Shown in pieces: positions 1-7,202 of a stretch of DNA of 13,350 nucleotides; the stretch's first letter is position 1, and the number at the start of each line of letters is the position of its first letter. The notes under the pieces are model-generated. The model ran no database searches. It saw nothing but the letters and a program-made list of their open reading frames with translations, and had not been told where the DNA came from. The stretch lies in assembly GCA_046262015.1 (NCBI GenBank), contig JBHENN010000048.1, positions 1 through 13,350 on the forward strand. The letters run 5' to 3'. The translations under genes and the position numbers were made by a program. This stretch comes from JBHENN01 sp046262015. GTDB taxonomy: Bacteria; Actinomycetota; CADDZG01; WHSQ01.

Positions 1-2
1 CG

Positions 3-584
3 ACGGACCTGCATCAGGGGGTGGTGTACGGCATCCGTACCGACGAGACCGATCTCGACGAGCGGCTGTGTACGCGCTTCGACTACGACGAGGCCCTCGG
101 GACCGCTCTCAACCGTTTCTGCGTCCAGGCCGTGTTGGGCCATCCGCTCAGCGTGTACGGGCGCGGCGGCCAGACGCGCGGCTTCCTCAACATCGTGGAC
201 ACGATCCAGTGCATCCGTTTGGCGATCGAGCATCCCGCGGCCACCGGCGAGTACCGGGTGTTCAACCAGTTCACGGAGCGGTTCTCGGTAAGTGACCTGG
301 CGCAGCGCGTGGCCCGGGTGGGCGCCGCGTTGGGCATCAACGTGACGGTGGACAGGGTGCCGGATCCCCGCATCGAGGCCGAGGAGCACTACTACAACCC
401 GGCGCACACCAAGCTGCTCGACCTCGGCCTGGAGCCGCACCTCCTGACCGATGACGTCCTCGCCCACCTCCTCTACACGATCGAGCGCTTCAAGGACCGG
501 ATCCTTCCGGAGACGATCGCTCCCAAGACGCTGTGGGCCCCCGGGGCTAGGCGCAGGAACCGGCCGTCTCCCGGCGAACCCTGA
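3..584 (+). CDS. sqdB: UDP-sulfoquinovose synthase, 3' part (5' end outside window)
   Basis: This is the C-terminal half of an NAD-dependent epimerase/dehydratase-type enzyme that makes UDP-sulfoquinovose from UDP-glucose and sulfite, the head-group donor for sulfolipid. The frame is open from base 3 without a convincing start, so the gene begins before the window. The GTG at 21 is internal: the residues before it (TDLHQG) continue the family sequence. Visible family blocks include NRFCVQAVLGHPL, VYGRGGQTRGFL, VFNQFTERFSV and EAEEHYYNPAHTKLLDLGL. These match the C-terminal region of plant SQD1 and bacterial SqdB as I remember it. The Rossmann glycine motif and the catalytic Tyr/Lys would lie upstream and cannot be checked. 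The last 15 or so residues are a basic, proline-rich tail. A glycosyltransferase partner (SqdX or SqdD type) would be expected upstream. An Agl3-type role in glycan decoration is the main alternative. Confidence 0.9.
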   Translation, partial: TDLHQGVVYGIRTDETDLDERLCTRFDYDEALGTALNRFCVQAVLGHPLSVYGRGGQTRGFLNIVDTIQCIRLAIEHPAATGEYRVFNQFTERFSVSDLAQRVARVGAALGINVTVDRVPDPRIEAEEHYYNPAHTKLLDLGLEPHLLTDDVLAHLLYTIERFKDRILPETIAPKTLWAPGARRRNRPSPGEP

Positions 585-617
585 AACGAGAGACCTCTCG
601 TGAAGACGGAGATGACG

Positions 618-1103
618 ATGCGTAGGACGATCGTGTGCCTGGTGTCCGCCCTGCTCGTAGCCGGCCTCGTTGCCGCGCCGGCCACGGCCAAGAAGAAGAA
701 GAAGGCGGTGCACGTGCAGGACTCGATCGAGGCGCGCCTGCTGCCCTTCCCCAAGTTGGCCTCATGGGGGGACCTGGTCGGCATCACGAAGCCCGGTTGC
801 TCGGCGGGCCAGGAGGGGACGCACTGGGTGGGCGAGGAGTTCACCGCCCCCGGCAAGGGCACGCTTCGCTTCCACACGGAGAACTTCACCGGCGACTGGG
901 ACCTCTACATGTTCATGGGCGACACCCTCATTGCCCGGTCGGACGAGCCTCAGGTCAACCTGACCGCACCGGCCGAGCCCGCTCCCCCCGAGGAGGAGAT
1001 CAAGCTGCCCATGAAGACCGGCCAGAAGGTGCTCCTGGTGGTGTGCAACTGGATGGGGCACCCGGATGTGAAGGCCCTGTACGAGGGCCACTTCATCAGG
1101 TAG
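618..1103 (+). CDS. Small secreted protein, PPC-like beta domain (function unknown)
   Basis: This predicted exported protein of 161 residues has no recognised enzyme signature. I chose the ATG at 618 because GGAG at 608-611 sits six bases upstream and the product then begins with a classic signal peptide: MRR, a hydrophobic stretch, and APATA as the cleavage site near residue 24. GTG at 600 and ATG at 612 are in-frame alternatives. Five lysines follow the predicted cleavage site directly, giving a highly basic mature N-terminus. The body contains GTLRFHTENFTGDWDLYMF and a late strand KVLLVVCNW, which resemble the beta-sandwich pattern of bacterial pre-peptidase C-terminal (PPC) domains. That resemblance is by pattern only. 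Two cysteines in the mature part (in KPGCSAG and VVCNW) could form a disulfide. There is no lipobox. It lies 33 bases after sqdB on the same strand, so co-transcription is possible. Confidence 0.7.
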   Translation: MRRTIVCLVSALLVAGLVAAPATAKKKKKAVHVQDSIEARLLPFPKLASWGDLVGITKPGCSAGQEGTHWVGEEFTAPGKGTLRFHTENFTGDWDLYMFMGDTLIARSDEPQVNLTAPAEPAPPEEEIKLPMKTGQKVLLVVCNWMGHPDVKALYEGHFIR

Positions 1104-1104
1104 G

Positions 1105-1899
1105 TCACACGCTGGTCAGCTTTCCCTGCGGGCGCTTGTAGAAGTCGCACGACCGGCCGGCGCTCTCGAACCCCAAACGGCCGTAGAGCTCCCGGGGCCA
1201 GTCGTCGGCGTCGGCCACGAGGAAGACGAGGTCGTGCCCGTCTTGAAGGGCGCGCCGCACCGCCGCGGTTATCACGGCCCGGGCGAGGCCCCTGCCGCGG
1301 AACTCGGCGAGGGTCGCGACCTCTTCCACCTGTGCCGTCGCCCCGTCGGAGTACAGGTGGCAGTAAGCCGCGGGCGCGCCGTCGACCCGGGCCATGAGGT
1401 AACGCACCGCGACCGCACGGGGTAGAAGAGTGGCGCGCTCGACGAGCTGACGCAGATCCTCTTCGTCTTCCGCATACGGCTGCCGGCGCGTCGACTCCTC
1501 GACAAGAGGTCTCAGGGTCTCCCATGTGACCTCCTCCACGGGCGCCGGCACGCGCTCTGGCGCGGGCGCCCTCTCGAGGACCATGGTCTCGAGGCGCGTT
1601 GCGCTCCATCCCAGCGCCTCGAAGCCGGGGGTGAGGTCGTCCGCGACCTGGGCGTCCTCGACGTAGACCTTCGGCGTCCGACCCTCGAGCCCGATGACGC
1701 GCATGACCTCGGCCTCGAGCTCGGCGGCCGTGGGCGCTTCGGGTGGATCCATCACCCGCAACCCGTTGAGGTCCCAGATGCGGTCGAATGCGTCGTTGAG
1801 GAAGAACGTGCCCCACCTCGACGCCACCGTCCGTTCCGCGAGCTTCTGCTGTATCGACCTCTCGAAGGCCTGGATCCGGCCGAGGGCGCCGGAGGTCAA
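1105..1899 (-). CDS. GNAT-family N-acetyltransferase
   Basis: This protein of 264 residues has a C-terminal GNAT domain that would transfer an acetyl group from acetyl-CoA to an unknown amine. The acetyl-CoA-binding motif A is clear at about residues 192-210 (EEVATLAEF followed by RGRGLARAVI). The late GNAT motif LYGRLGFE is at about 238-245, followed by a terminal strand. The first 110 residues are weaker and may be a degenerate second GNAT fold, which would make it a tandem GNAT. The start is TTG, and it overlaps the stop of the isocitrate dehydrogenase gene in a shared TTGA, so translation is probably coupled to that gene. The stop lies one base from the stop of the convergent secreted-protein gene. 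The pairing with isocitrate dehydrogenase suggests acetylation of a metabolic enzyme or metabolite, but the substrate cannot be inferred. Confidence 0.85.
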   Translation of the reverse strand: MTSGALGRIQAFERSIQQKLAERTVASRWGTFFLNDAFDRIWDLNGLRVMDPPEAPTAAELEAEVMRVIGLEGRTPKVYVEDAQVADDLTPGFEALGWSATRLETMVLERAPAPERVPAPVEEVTWETLRPLVEESTRRQPYAEDEEDLRQLVERATLLPRAVAVRYLMARVDGAPAAYCHLYSDGATAQVEEVATLAEFRGRGLARAVITAAVRRALQDGHDLVFLVADADDWPRELYGRLGFESAGRSCDFYKRPQGKLTSV

Positions 1900-2972
1900 C
1901 CGCCGTGCTCGAGGGCGGCGATGATCGCGTCGGACATCTCGCCCGTCGTGGCGGGATCGCCCGTCGGGCGCAGGTCTCCGGTCCGCACCCGTCCGTCCGC
2001 CAGCACACGGGCGACCGCCCGCTCGAGGCGGTCAGCGGCGTCTTTTTCTCTCAGGTAGCGCAACATCAGGACGGCCGACAGGGTCATGCCGACGGGATTC
2101 GCCAGTCCCTTGCCCGCGATGTCCGGGGCCGAGCCGTGCGTGGGCTCGAACACGGCGTAGTCCTTTCCCAGGTTCATCCCGGGCGCGACCCCGAGCCCGC
2201 CCACCAAGCCCGCGCAGAGGTCCGAGATGATGTCCCCGTACAGGTTCGACAAGACGATGACGTCGAGCTCTTCTGGGTGCCAGGCGAGCCACATGGCGAG
2301 CTCGTCGACCTGCATCGCTTCGAACCCGACCTCGCGGTAGTCGCCGGCGAGCCGTTCACCGGTATCGAGCCACACGCCGTCCGAGAACTTCATGATGTTC
2401 GCCTTGTGCCCCAGAGTCACCTTGCGCCGGCGGTGGCGCTTCGCGTACTCGAACGCGAATTCCACGATCGCGTGCGTGGCTCCGATGGAGATGGGCTTGA
2501 CCGACACTCCCGCATCGACCGCGAGGGCGTAGCCGTGCATGTACTTGAGATAGCCGCGGAGCTTGGCGAGGTTGTCCGAACCCATCTCGAACTCGATCCC
2601 CTCGTAGAGGTCCTCCGTGTTCTCCCGGACCACAACGATGTCCACATTGGAGAAACGCGCCGGCACACCGGGGTAGAGCCGGCACGGACGGACGCTCGCG
2701 TAGAGGTCGAGCTCCTGGCGCAGCGCCACGTTGATCGAACGGAAGCCGGTGCCCACCGGGGTGGTCACGGGGCCCTTGAGCGCAAGACCGTTCCTCCGGA
2801 TCGAGTCGAGCACGTGCGGGGGCAACGGGTCCTTGTGGGTGGCGAGGGCGGGTGCTCCGGCCTCGTGGACCTCCCACTCGATCCCAACCCCCAGCGCGTC
2901 GACGGCGCGCCTCGTGGCATCGGCGACCTCCGGCCCGATGCCGTCTCCCGGGATCAACGTGACGGTCGGCAT
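1896..2972 (-). CDS. Isocitrate dehydrogenase, NAD-type (isocitrate/isopropylmalate dehydrogenase family)
   Basis: This 358-residue enzyme of the beta-decarboxylating dehydrogenase family most likely oxidises isocitrate to 2-oxoglutarate in the TCA cycle. N-terminal LIPGDGIGPEV is the family opening. RSINVALRQELDLYASVRP (78-96) has the substrate-binding Ser and Arg pattern of isocitrate dehydrogenases rather than the leucine-rich pattern of isopropylmalate dehydrogenase. RENTEDLYEG is at 116-125, the catalytic Lys in GHKANIMK is at 190, and the metal-binding aspartates in NLYGDIISD are at 247 and 251. The cofactor loop reads HGSAPDIAG (279-287). Asp284-Ile285 sit where the NADP enzyme of E. 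coli has Lys-Tyr, which indicates NAD. Homoisocitrate or 3-isopropylmalate dehydrogenase is the alternative. The ATG start at 2972 has TATCCT six bases upstream and no Shine-Dalgarno, suggesting a leaderless transcript. It forms an operon with the downstream GNAT gene. Confidence 0.92.
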   Translation of the reverse strand: MPTVTLIPGDGIGPEVADATRRAVDALGVGIEWEVHEAGAPALATHKDPLPPHVLDSIRRNGLALKGPVTTPVGTGFRSINVALRQELDLYASVRPCRLYPGVPARFSNVDIVVVRENTEDLYEGIEFEMGSDNLAKLRGYLKYMHGYALAVDAGVSVKPISIGATHAIVEFAFEYAKRHRRRKVTLGHKANIMKFSDGVWLDTGERLAGDYREVGFEAMQVDELAMWLAWHPEELDVIVLSNLYGDIISDLCAGLVGGLGVAPGMNLGKDYAVFEPTHGSAPDIAGKGLANPVGMTLSAVLMLRYLREKDAADRLERAVARVLADGRVRTGDLRPTGDPATTGEMSDAIIAALEHGG

Positions 2973-2978
2973 CGAGTC

Positions 2979-2984
2979 AGGATA
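2979..2984 (-). promoter_or_regulatory. -10 element of a probable leaderless promoter for the isocitrate dehydrogenase gene
   Basis: On the minus strand TATCCT is followed by six bases and the ATG at 2972. It fits TANNNT, and no Shine-Dalgarno fits between it and the start, so transcription probably begins at or next to the start codon. No good -35 is visible. Confidence 0.45.
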
Positions 2985-2998
2985 TTCGCGCGGCCTTA

Positions 2999-3031
2999 GC
3001 CGTCGTCTCGGCGGGACGGCGGAATGCCGCC
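2999..3031 (+). promoter_or_regulatory. Two overlapping, mutually exclusive hairpins in the leader of the purine permease gene
   Basis: GCCGTC (2999-3004) can pair with GACGGC (3015-3020). The next hairpin, GGCGG (3018-3022) with CCGCC (3027-3031) around an AATG loop, reuses bases 3018-3020, so only one can form at a time. The region lies 60-90 bases before the permease start. It does not match the purine (guanine/adenine) riboswitch core as I remember it. It may be an attenuator or simply GC-rich sequence. Confidence 0.25.
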
Positions 3032-3091
3032 CGTTCTGACATCCTTCGTCGGAGAATCGAACGAGAGCGCCGACCGAAAGGGGATCGACCG

Positions 3092-4510
3092 GTGGCTACA
3101 TCCGCAACCGCACGGCGAGGCGGGTTGGACGGCTACTTCAAGATCACCGACCGCGGGTCCTCCGTGCGGACCGAGGTCATCGCGGGGCTGACGACGTTCA
3201 TGACGATGGCCTACATCTTGTTCCTCAACCCGCTGATCCTCTCGATCCCAGACCGCGAGGGGACCACCCTGGCGCCGGAAGCGGTGCTGACGGTGACCGC
3301 GCTGGCGGCGGGTATCACGACGATCGCGATGGGCCTCTTCGCGAACTATCCCTTCGCGATCGCGGCCGGGCTCGGCTTGAACGCGGTCGTGGCCTTCCAG
3401 CTCGTCGGCGGAGGGCTCACGTGGCCGGAGGCGATGGGCGTCATAGTCACCGAGGGGATCATCATCTTCATCCTGGTCTTGACCAAGTTCCGCCAGGCCG
3501 TGATGGAGGCGGTTCCGCTCCCGCTCAAGCACGCGATCGCGGTAGGGATCGGGTTGTTCATCACGATCATCGGTCTGGTAGACGCCGGATTCGTGACCCG
3601 ACCCGAGGCCTCCGGCGGTCCGCCGGTGCAGCTTGGCACCGGAGGTGAGCTTCGGGGATGGCCGGTCCTCGTCTTCGTCATCGGGCTCCTCCTGATCATC
3701 TTCCTGTACACGCGCGGCGTCAGGGGGTCCTTGCTGATAGGCATCCTCGCCAGCACCGCCCTGGCGGTGGTCGTCAACGAGACGTTCCTCGACGGCGAGG
3801 GGTTCCAGGGCAAGGCGACCTTCGGGACGCTGATCGATGTACCCACCGGAGAGAACTTCTCGTTGATAGGGAACTTCTCGTTCGGGTTCTTCGCGGAGAT
3901 GGGTGCGATCGCGGCGGTGCTGGCGATCTTCACGATCATGCTCTCTGACTTCTTCGACACCATGGGCACGGCGATCGGGCTGGGGCGAGAAGCGGATCTG
4001 CTGGACGACGAGGGGCGCTTGCCCAACGTCGATCGGGTCCTTGCGGTCGACTCGGGTGCCGCGATCGTCGGCGGGGCGTTCTCCGCATCCTCGAACACGA
4101 CCTATATCGAGAGCGCATCGGGCATCGCCGAGGGCGGACGCACGGGGCTCACCGCCGTCGTGGTCGGGGTGCTGTTCCTTCTCTCGGTGTTCCTGTCACC
4201 TCTCGCCGGGATCGTGCCCTTGCAGGCCGCGGCGCCCGCTCTCGTCATCGTCGGGTTCTTGATGATGACGACGGTGCGCGAGATACCCTGGGACGACCTC
4301 GATCTCGCGATCCCCGCCTTCCTCACGATCGTTGTGATGCCCTTCACCTACTCGATCACCAACGGGATCGGCGCGGGGTTCGTCGCGTACGTGTTCATCC
4401 AGGTGACCCGTGGCCGGGCCCGCGAGGGAGTCCGCCCGATGATGTGGATCGCGGCGATCGCGTTCCTGATCTACTTCGCGATCTTCTATGTCCGGGACTA
4501 CCTGACCTAG
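3092..4510 (+). CDS. Purine permease, AzgA-type (guanine/hypoxanthine/adenine uptake)
   Basis: This 472-residue polytopic membrane protein, rich in hydrophobic helices, would import purine bases with protons. AzgA-family marks include an N-terminal FKITDRGSSVRTEVIAGLTT leading into FMTMAYILFLNPLIL, GLGLNAVVAF near residue 94, LSDFFDTMGTAIGLG near 284-298, and TYIESASGIAEGGRTGL near 337-353. The last block carries the conserved Glu and Ser region of the substrate site in this superfamily. These marks separate it from the UraA/UapA branch. The GTG start at 3092 is preceded by an AAGGGG-type ribosome binding site at 3078-3083 with about eight bases spacing. The carbamate kinase gene follows after a 32-base gap on the same strand, so the pair is probably an operon for purine uptake and nitrogen/energy recovery. 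Substrate choice among guanine, hypoxanthine, adenine and xanthine is not decided by sequence reading alone. Confidence 0.9.
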   Translation: MATSATARRGGLDGYFKITDRGSSVRTEVIAGLTTFMTMAYILFLNPLILSIPDREGTTLAPEAVLTVTALAAGITTIAMGLFANYPFAIAAGLGLNAVVAFQLVGGGLTWPEAMGVIVTEGIIIFILVLTKFRQAVMEAVPLPLKHAIAVGIGLFITIIGLVDAGFVTRPEASGGPPVQLGTGGELRGWPVLVFVIGLLLIIFLYTRGVRGSLLIGILASTALAVVVNETFLDGEGFQGKATFGTLIDVPTGENFSLIGNFSFGFFAEMGAIAAVLAIFTIMLSDFFDTMGTAIGLGREADLLDDEGRLPNVDRVLAVDSGAAIVGGAFSASSNTTYIESASGIAEGGRTGLTAVVVGVLFLLSVFLSPLAGIVPLQAAAPALVIVGFLMMTTVREIPWDDLDLAIPAFLTIVVMPFTYSITNGIGAGFVAYVFIQVTRGRAREGVRPMMWIAAIAFLIYFAIFYVRDYLT

Positions 4511-4542
4511 GACGTGCCGGCGGAGGTCCCACCGGTGAGCTG

Positions 4543-5511
4543 ATGGATCAACGCTCTCCCCTCGTGGTCGTCGCGTTGGGCGGGAACGCGATGCAGGATC
4601 CGCGTGGTGACGACTCGGTCGAGGGCGATTTCGCCCGAACCGCCGAGACGGCGCGCAACCTCGCTCGGCTGGTGGCACGCGAGGGGTGCCGGCTCGTGGT
4701 GACTCACGGGAACGGGCCCCAGGTCGGGAACCACCTGCTACGCAGTGAGCTCGCGAACCGGCACGCGGGCGTGCCGTTGCTACCTCTCGAGGTGTGCGTG
4801 GCCGATACCCAGGGCGGGATGGGCTACATGCTGCAGCAGTGCCTGACCAATGCATTGCACGAACAGGACTTAGGGGCGGTCGTGGTCTCGGTGGTGACGC
4901 TGGTGGTGGTCGACGAAAAAGACCCCGCGTTCGCTCGGCCCGACAAGCCGGTCGGCGAGATGATCCCGGCCGAGCAGGTCGAGGAGCTGCAGGCGCTCGG
5001 ATGGCAGCTGAAAGAGGACCGGGTGCGGTCCGGGTGGCGTCGCGTCGTCGCGTCTCCCGATCCGAAGGAGATCGTCGAGGCGGAGGCGATCCGATCGCTC
5101 GTACAGCAGGGGATCGTCGTGATAGCTGCCGGCGGAGGAGGGATCCCGGTGGTGCAGCGGCCGTCGGGGGAGCTCGCGGGGGTCGGCGCGGTCGTGGACA
5201 AGGACCTCGCGTCCGCTCTGCTCGCGAGCGACCTCGAAGCCGACGCGCTCCTGATCCTCACCGACGTGGAGCACGTGGCCGTGGGCTACGGCTCACCGGC
5301 AGAGCGGCCGATCGAGAGCCTCACGGTCGCCGAGGCACGCGCGCATCAGGCGACCGGCGAGTTCGCTCCCGGCAGCATGGCGCCCAAGGTCGAGGCGCTG
5401 TGCAGGTTCGTCGAGCGGACGGGCAACGTCGGACTCATCGCGGCGATCGCGCAAGCCGAGCACGCCCTTTCGGGGAGCACCGGCACCCGGATCGTGCCGG
5501 CGCGCCCCTGA
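4543..5511 (+). CDS. arcC: Carbamate kinase
   Basis: This 323-residue amino-acid-kinase-fold enzyme reversibly converts carbamoyl phosphate plus ADP to ATP, with carbamate decaying to ammonia and carbon dioxide. Family motifs are complete: ALGGNAM (11-17), THGNGPQVG (54-62), AAGGGGIPVV (195-204), VDKDLASALLA (218-228), LTDVEHV (239-245) and GSMAPKVEA (277-285). I start at ATG 4543 because the conserved opening strand LVVVALGGNA begins six residues later. The in-frame ATG at 4444 lies inside the permease gene. The ribosome site is weak: GGTGAG ends three bases before the ATG, and a better GGAGG at 4522-4526 is 16 bases away. There is no arginine deiminase or ornithine carbamoyltransferase gene nearby. 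With the purine permease upstream, the likely carbamoyl-phosphate source is ureide/oxamate breakdown, as in the E. coli allantoin cluster. This pathway link is inference. Confidence 0.93.
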   Translation: MDQRSPLVVVALGGNAMQDPRGDDSVEGDFARTAETARNLARLVAREGCRLVVTHGNGPQVGNHLLRSELANRHAGVPLLPLEVCVADTQGGMGYMLQQCLTNALHEQDLGAVVVSVVTLVVVDEKDPAFARPDKPVGEMIPAEQVEELQALGWQLKEDRVRSGWRRVVASPDPKEIVEAEAIRSLVQQGIVVIAAGGGGIPVVQRPSGELAGVGAVVDKDLASALLASDLEADALLILTDVEHVAVGYGSPAERPIESLTVAEARAHQATGEFAPGSMAPKVEALCRFVERTGNVGLIAAIAQAEHALSGSTGTRIVPARP

Positions 5512-5532
5512 GTGTGACCCGCGCCACGGCGG

Positions 5533-7122
5533 GTGGACTCAAAGCGCCTCACGGTCCTGTCGATGCGCGCGCTCACGATCCTCTTGGCCCTCGTCCTCAC
5601 GAGCATGTCGGCGGCCGCGCGCGCAGCCGCCGGTCCCGGAACCGCATGGCTGGTCCCGCCGGTCGACGGGCCGGTCGTTCGCCGATGGCAGGCGCCGCGG
5701 AGCGATTGGGGGCCGGGGCATCGAGGGATCGACTACGCGGTGCCCGCGGGGACTGCCGTGCGAGCCGCAGGTGCGGGCACCGTCACGTTCTCGGGGACCG
5801 TCGCCGGCATCGGCGCGATCACGATCGATCACGGCACCGGGCTCACGACGACCTACTCCTCTCTGGCCCGTCGTTACGTCGAACGCGGCCAGAGGGTTGG
5901 AGAGGGTGCGTGGATCGGGACCACGCAGGTACCTCACCCGGGAGCCGACCCGGGGCTGCACTTCGGGGTGAAGCTGGGCGGTGCGTACGTCGACCCCGGC
6001 ACGTACCTCGGGCCGACCGTCGCAGCGGATGCGATCCATCTCGCGCCTCTGATCTGGGAGCCGTCGGAGGCGTGGGGGAGCGCGCTCAAGGGCGCGCTGG
6101 ATCATGGTGGGGCGGGCGCGCCCGACGCTGGTTGCATGGACGCGGTCGACCTCGAGCGAAGCGACGTTCCGCCCAACGGCAACGTTGCGGTGGCGGTCGC
6201 CGGGATCGCCAGTCGCACCGAGGGAGAGGACGCCGCTGATATCTACGAGGACGGACCCGAGGTCCTCGGCTACCGGTCATCGGATGTCTACCGTTTCTCC
6301 TACAGGGGTAGCGGCGACGCCGATCTGCACGAGGACTACGCGCGGTCGGACACGTACGGCGACCTTCGAGGCGCGGCCGGCAAGCTACGCGACCTGCTGG
6401 CCGCCATAGCAGAGCGACACCCCGGCCGGGACGTCGACCTCATCGCACACTCGCAGGGCGGCATCGTCGCGCGCCTCTATCTCGAGAAGCTTGCTCGGAG
6501 CTGGGACCCCGATCTGCCCCACGTCGACCACCTCGTGACCTTCGCAGCCCCGCACCGCGGCGCGCCGCTTGCATCCAACATCGAGACGCTCGAACGCGAG
6601 ACCCTCACCGGACCCCTACTGGTGCGCGCCGGATCGTGGTTGTCTCGGCGCGATCTGCCGGTGCCCGATCCTGCGTCGCCGGCGGCGGCCCAGCTGGCGC
6701 CGGCGTCGCGCCTGATGGCCGATCTCGCCGCCGAGGACGTCTCCTTCGGGACGAGGGTGCTGGCGCTCGCGATCCCGAACGACGTGATCGTCCCGGCCGA
6801 CAGATCGCTGTACCCGGGCCGCACCAGCCGGGTGGTTCCACCTGCGGGGGCGAACGGCCACAGCGCGATCGTGCGCTCGCCGGAGGCGCGCGCCCTCGCC
6901 CATTCTTTCCTCGCGGACGGCCGCCCGTCGTGTCCCACGACCTGGGACCTGTGGGGTCCCCGGGTCGGTGCTGGCGTGGGCTGGGCCGAAGGGCGCCTCG
7001 GCGGGCTCTACGGGCGGGCGGAGGGCGCCGCCATCGACGCCATCACGCGCCTGCCGGGAGCGGGGGACGCCGTCGGCGATGTGGTCCGTCTCTTGCGGCC
7101 CGAGGCAACCGGCCGGTGGTGA
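5533..7122 (+). CDS. Secreted fusion: degenerate M23/LytM domain plus alpha/beta-hydrolase (PGAP1/lipase-like)
   Basis: This is a 529-residue exported two-domain protein. A signal peptide ends near ARAAA (residue 33). ATG at 5563 is an alternative start that keeps it. Residues 40-160 form a LytM-like domain: GHRGIDYAVPAGT supplies zinc ligands His63 and Asp67, and LHFGV supplies the third at His143. The usual first His of HxH is Gly141, and the usual YxHL histidine is replaced (TTTYSSLA, 105-112). Peptidase activity is therefore doubtful, while zinc or peptidoglycan binding may remain. Residues 215-460 form an alpha/beta-hydrolase: DLIAHSQGGIVARLYLE has nucleophile Ser307 in the order AHSQG, FAAPHRGAPLAS follows, Asp417 (PNDVIVP) is the probable acid, and His443 (NGHSAIV) completes the triad. 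The tail is Gly-rich. It likely acts on a lipid or ester at the cell wall. It starts 21 bases after arcC. Confidence 0.82.
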   Translation: MDSKRLTVLSMRALTILLALVLTSMSAAARAAAGPGTAWLVPPVDGPVVRRWQAPRSDWGPGHRGIDYAVPAGTAVRAAGAGTVTFSGTVAGIGAITIDHGTGLTTTYSSLARRYVERGQRVGEGAWIGTTQVPHPGADPGLHFGVKLGGAYVDPGTYLGPTVAADAIHLAPLIWEPSEAWGSALKGALDHGGAGAPDAGCMDAVDLERSDVPPNGNVAVAVAGIASRTEGEDAADIYEDGPEVLGYRSSDVYRFSYRGSGDADLHEDYARSDTYGDLRGAAGKLRDLLAAIAERHPGRDVDLIAHSQGGIVARLYLEKLARSWDPDLPHVDHLVTFAAPHRGAPLASNIETLERETLTGPLLVRAGSWLSRRDLPVPDPASPAAAQLAPASRLMADLAAEDVSFGTRVLALAIPNDVIVPADRSLYPGRTSRVVPPAGANGHSAIVRSPEARALAHSFLADGRPSCPTTWDLWGPRVGAGVGWAEGRLGGLYGRAEGAAIDAITRLPGAGDAVGDVVRLLRPEATGRW

Positions 7123-7146
7123 TCCGGGGAGCCGGGGAACGGGAAA

Positions 7147-7190
7147 GAGCCCCCTCCGCTGGGGGGATGGGCGGATCGCGGAGAGGGCTC
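7147..7190. terminator. Strong GC-rich hairpin after the M23/hydrolase gene
   Basis: GAGCCC-C-CTCCGC (7147-7159) pairs with GCGGAG-A-GGGCTC (7178-7190), giving a stem of 12 base pairs with one C/A mismatch around an 18-base loop. It starts 24 bases after the stop at 7122. There is no T-run, as is common for GC-rich actinobacterial ends. It could be a terminator or the first hairpin of a structured RNA in this gap. Confidence 0.5.
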
Positions 7191-7202
7191 CAAACCCGAA
7201 GG

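Noticed and set aside
1905..2999. 364-codon plus-strand open frame opposite isocitrate dehydrogenase
   Set aside because: It is the codon-aligned mirror of a clear conserved gene, rich in Arg, His, Val and Asp with no motif, which is typical of shadows in GC-rich DNA.
3346..4098. 250-codon minus-strand open frame opposite the purine permease
   Set aside because: Ser/Thr/Pro-rich sequence of the kind produced antisense to membrane-protein codons. No supporting signals.
4444..4542. Upstream extension of carbamate kinase from ATG 4444
   Set aside because: It would add 33 residues encoded inside the permease gene, ahead of the conserved first strand of the kinase.
4794..6239. 481-codon plus-strand open frame across carbamate kinase and the M23 domain
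   Set aside because: It covers two well-supported genes in another frame, and the product is almost all Arg, Gly and Ala without structure.
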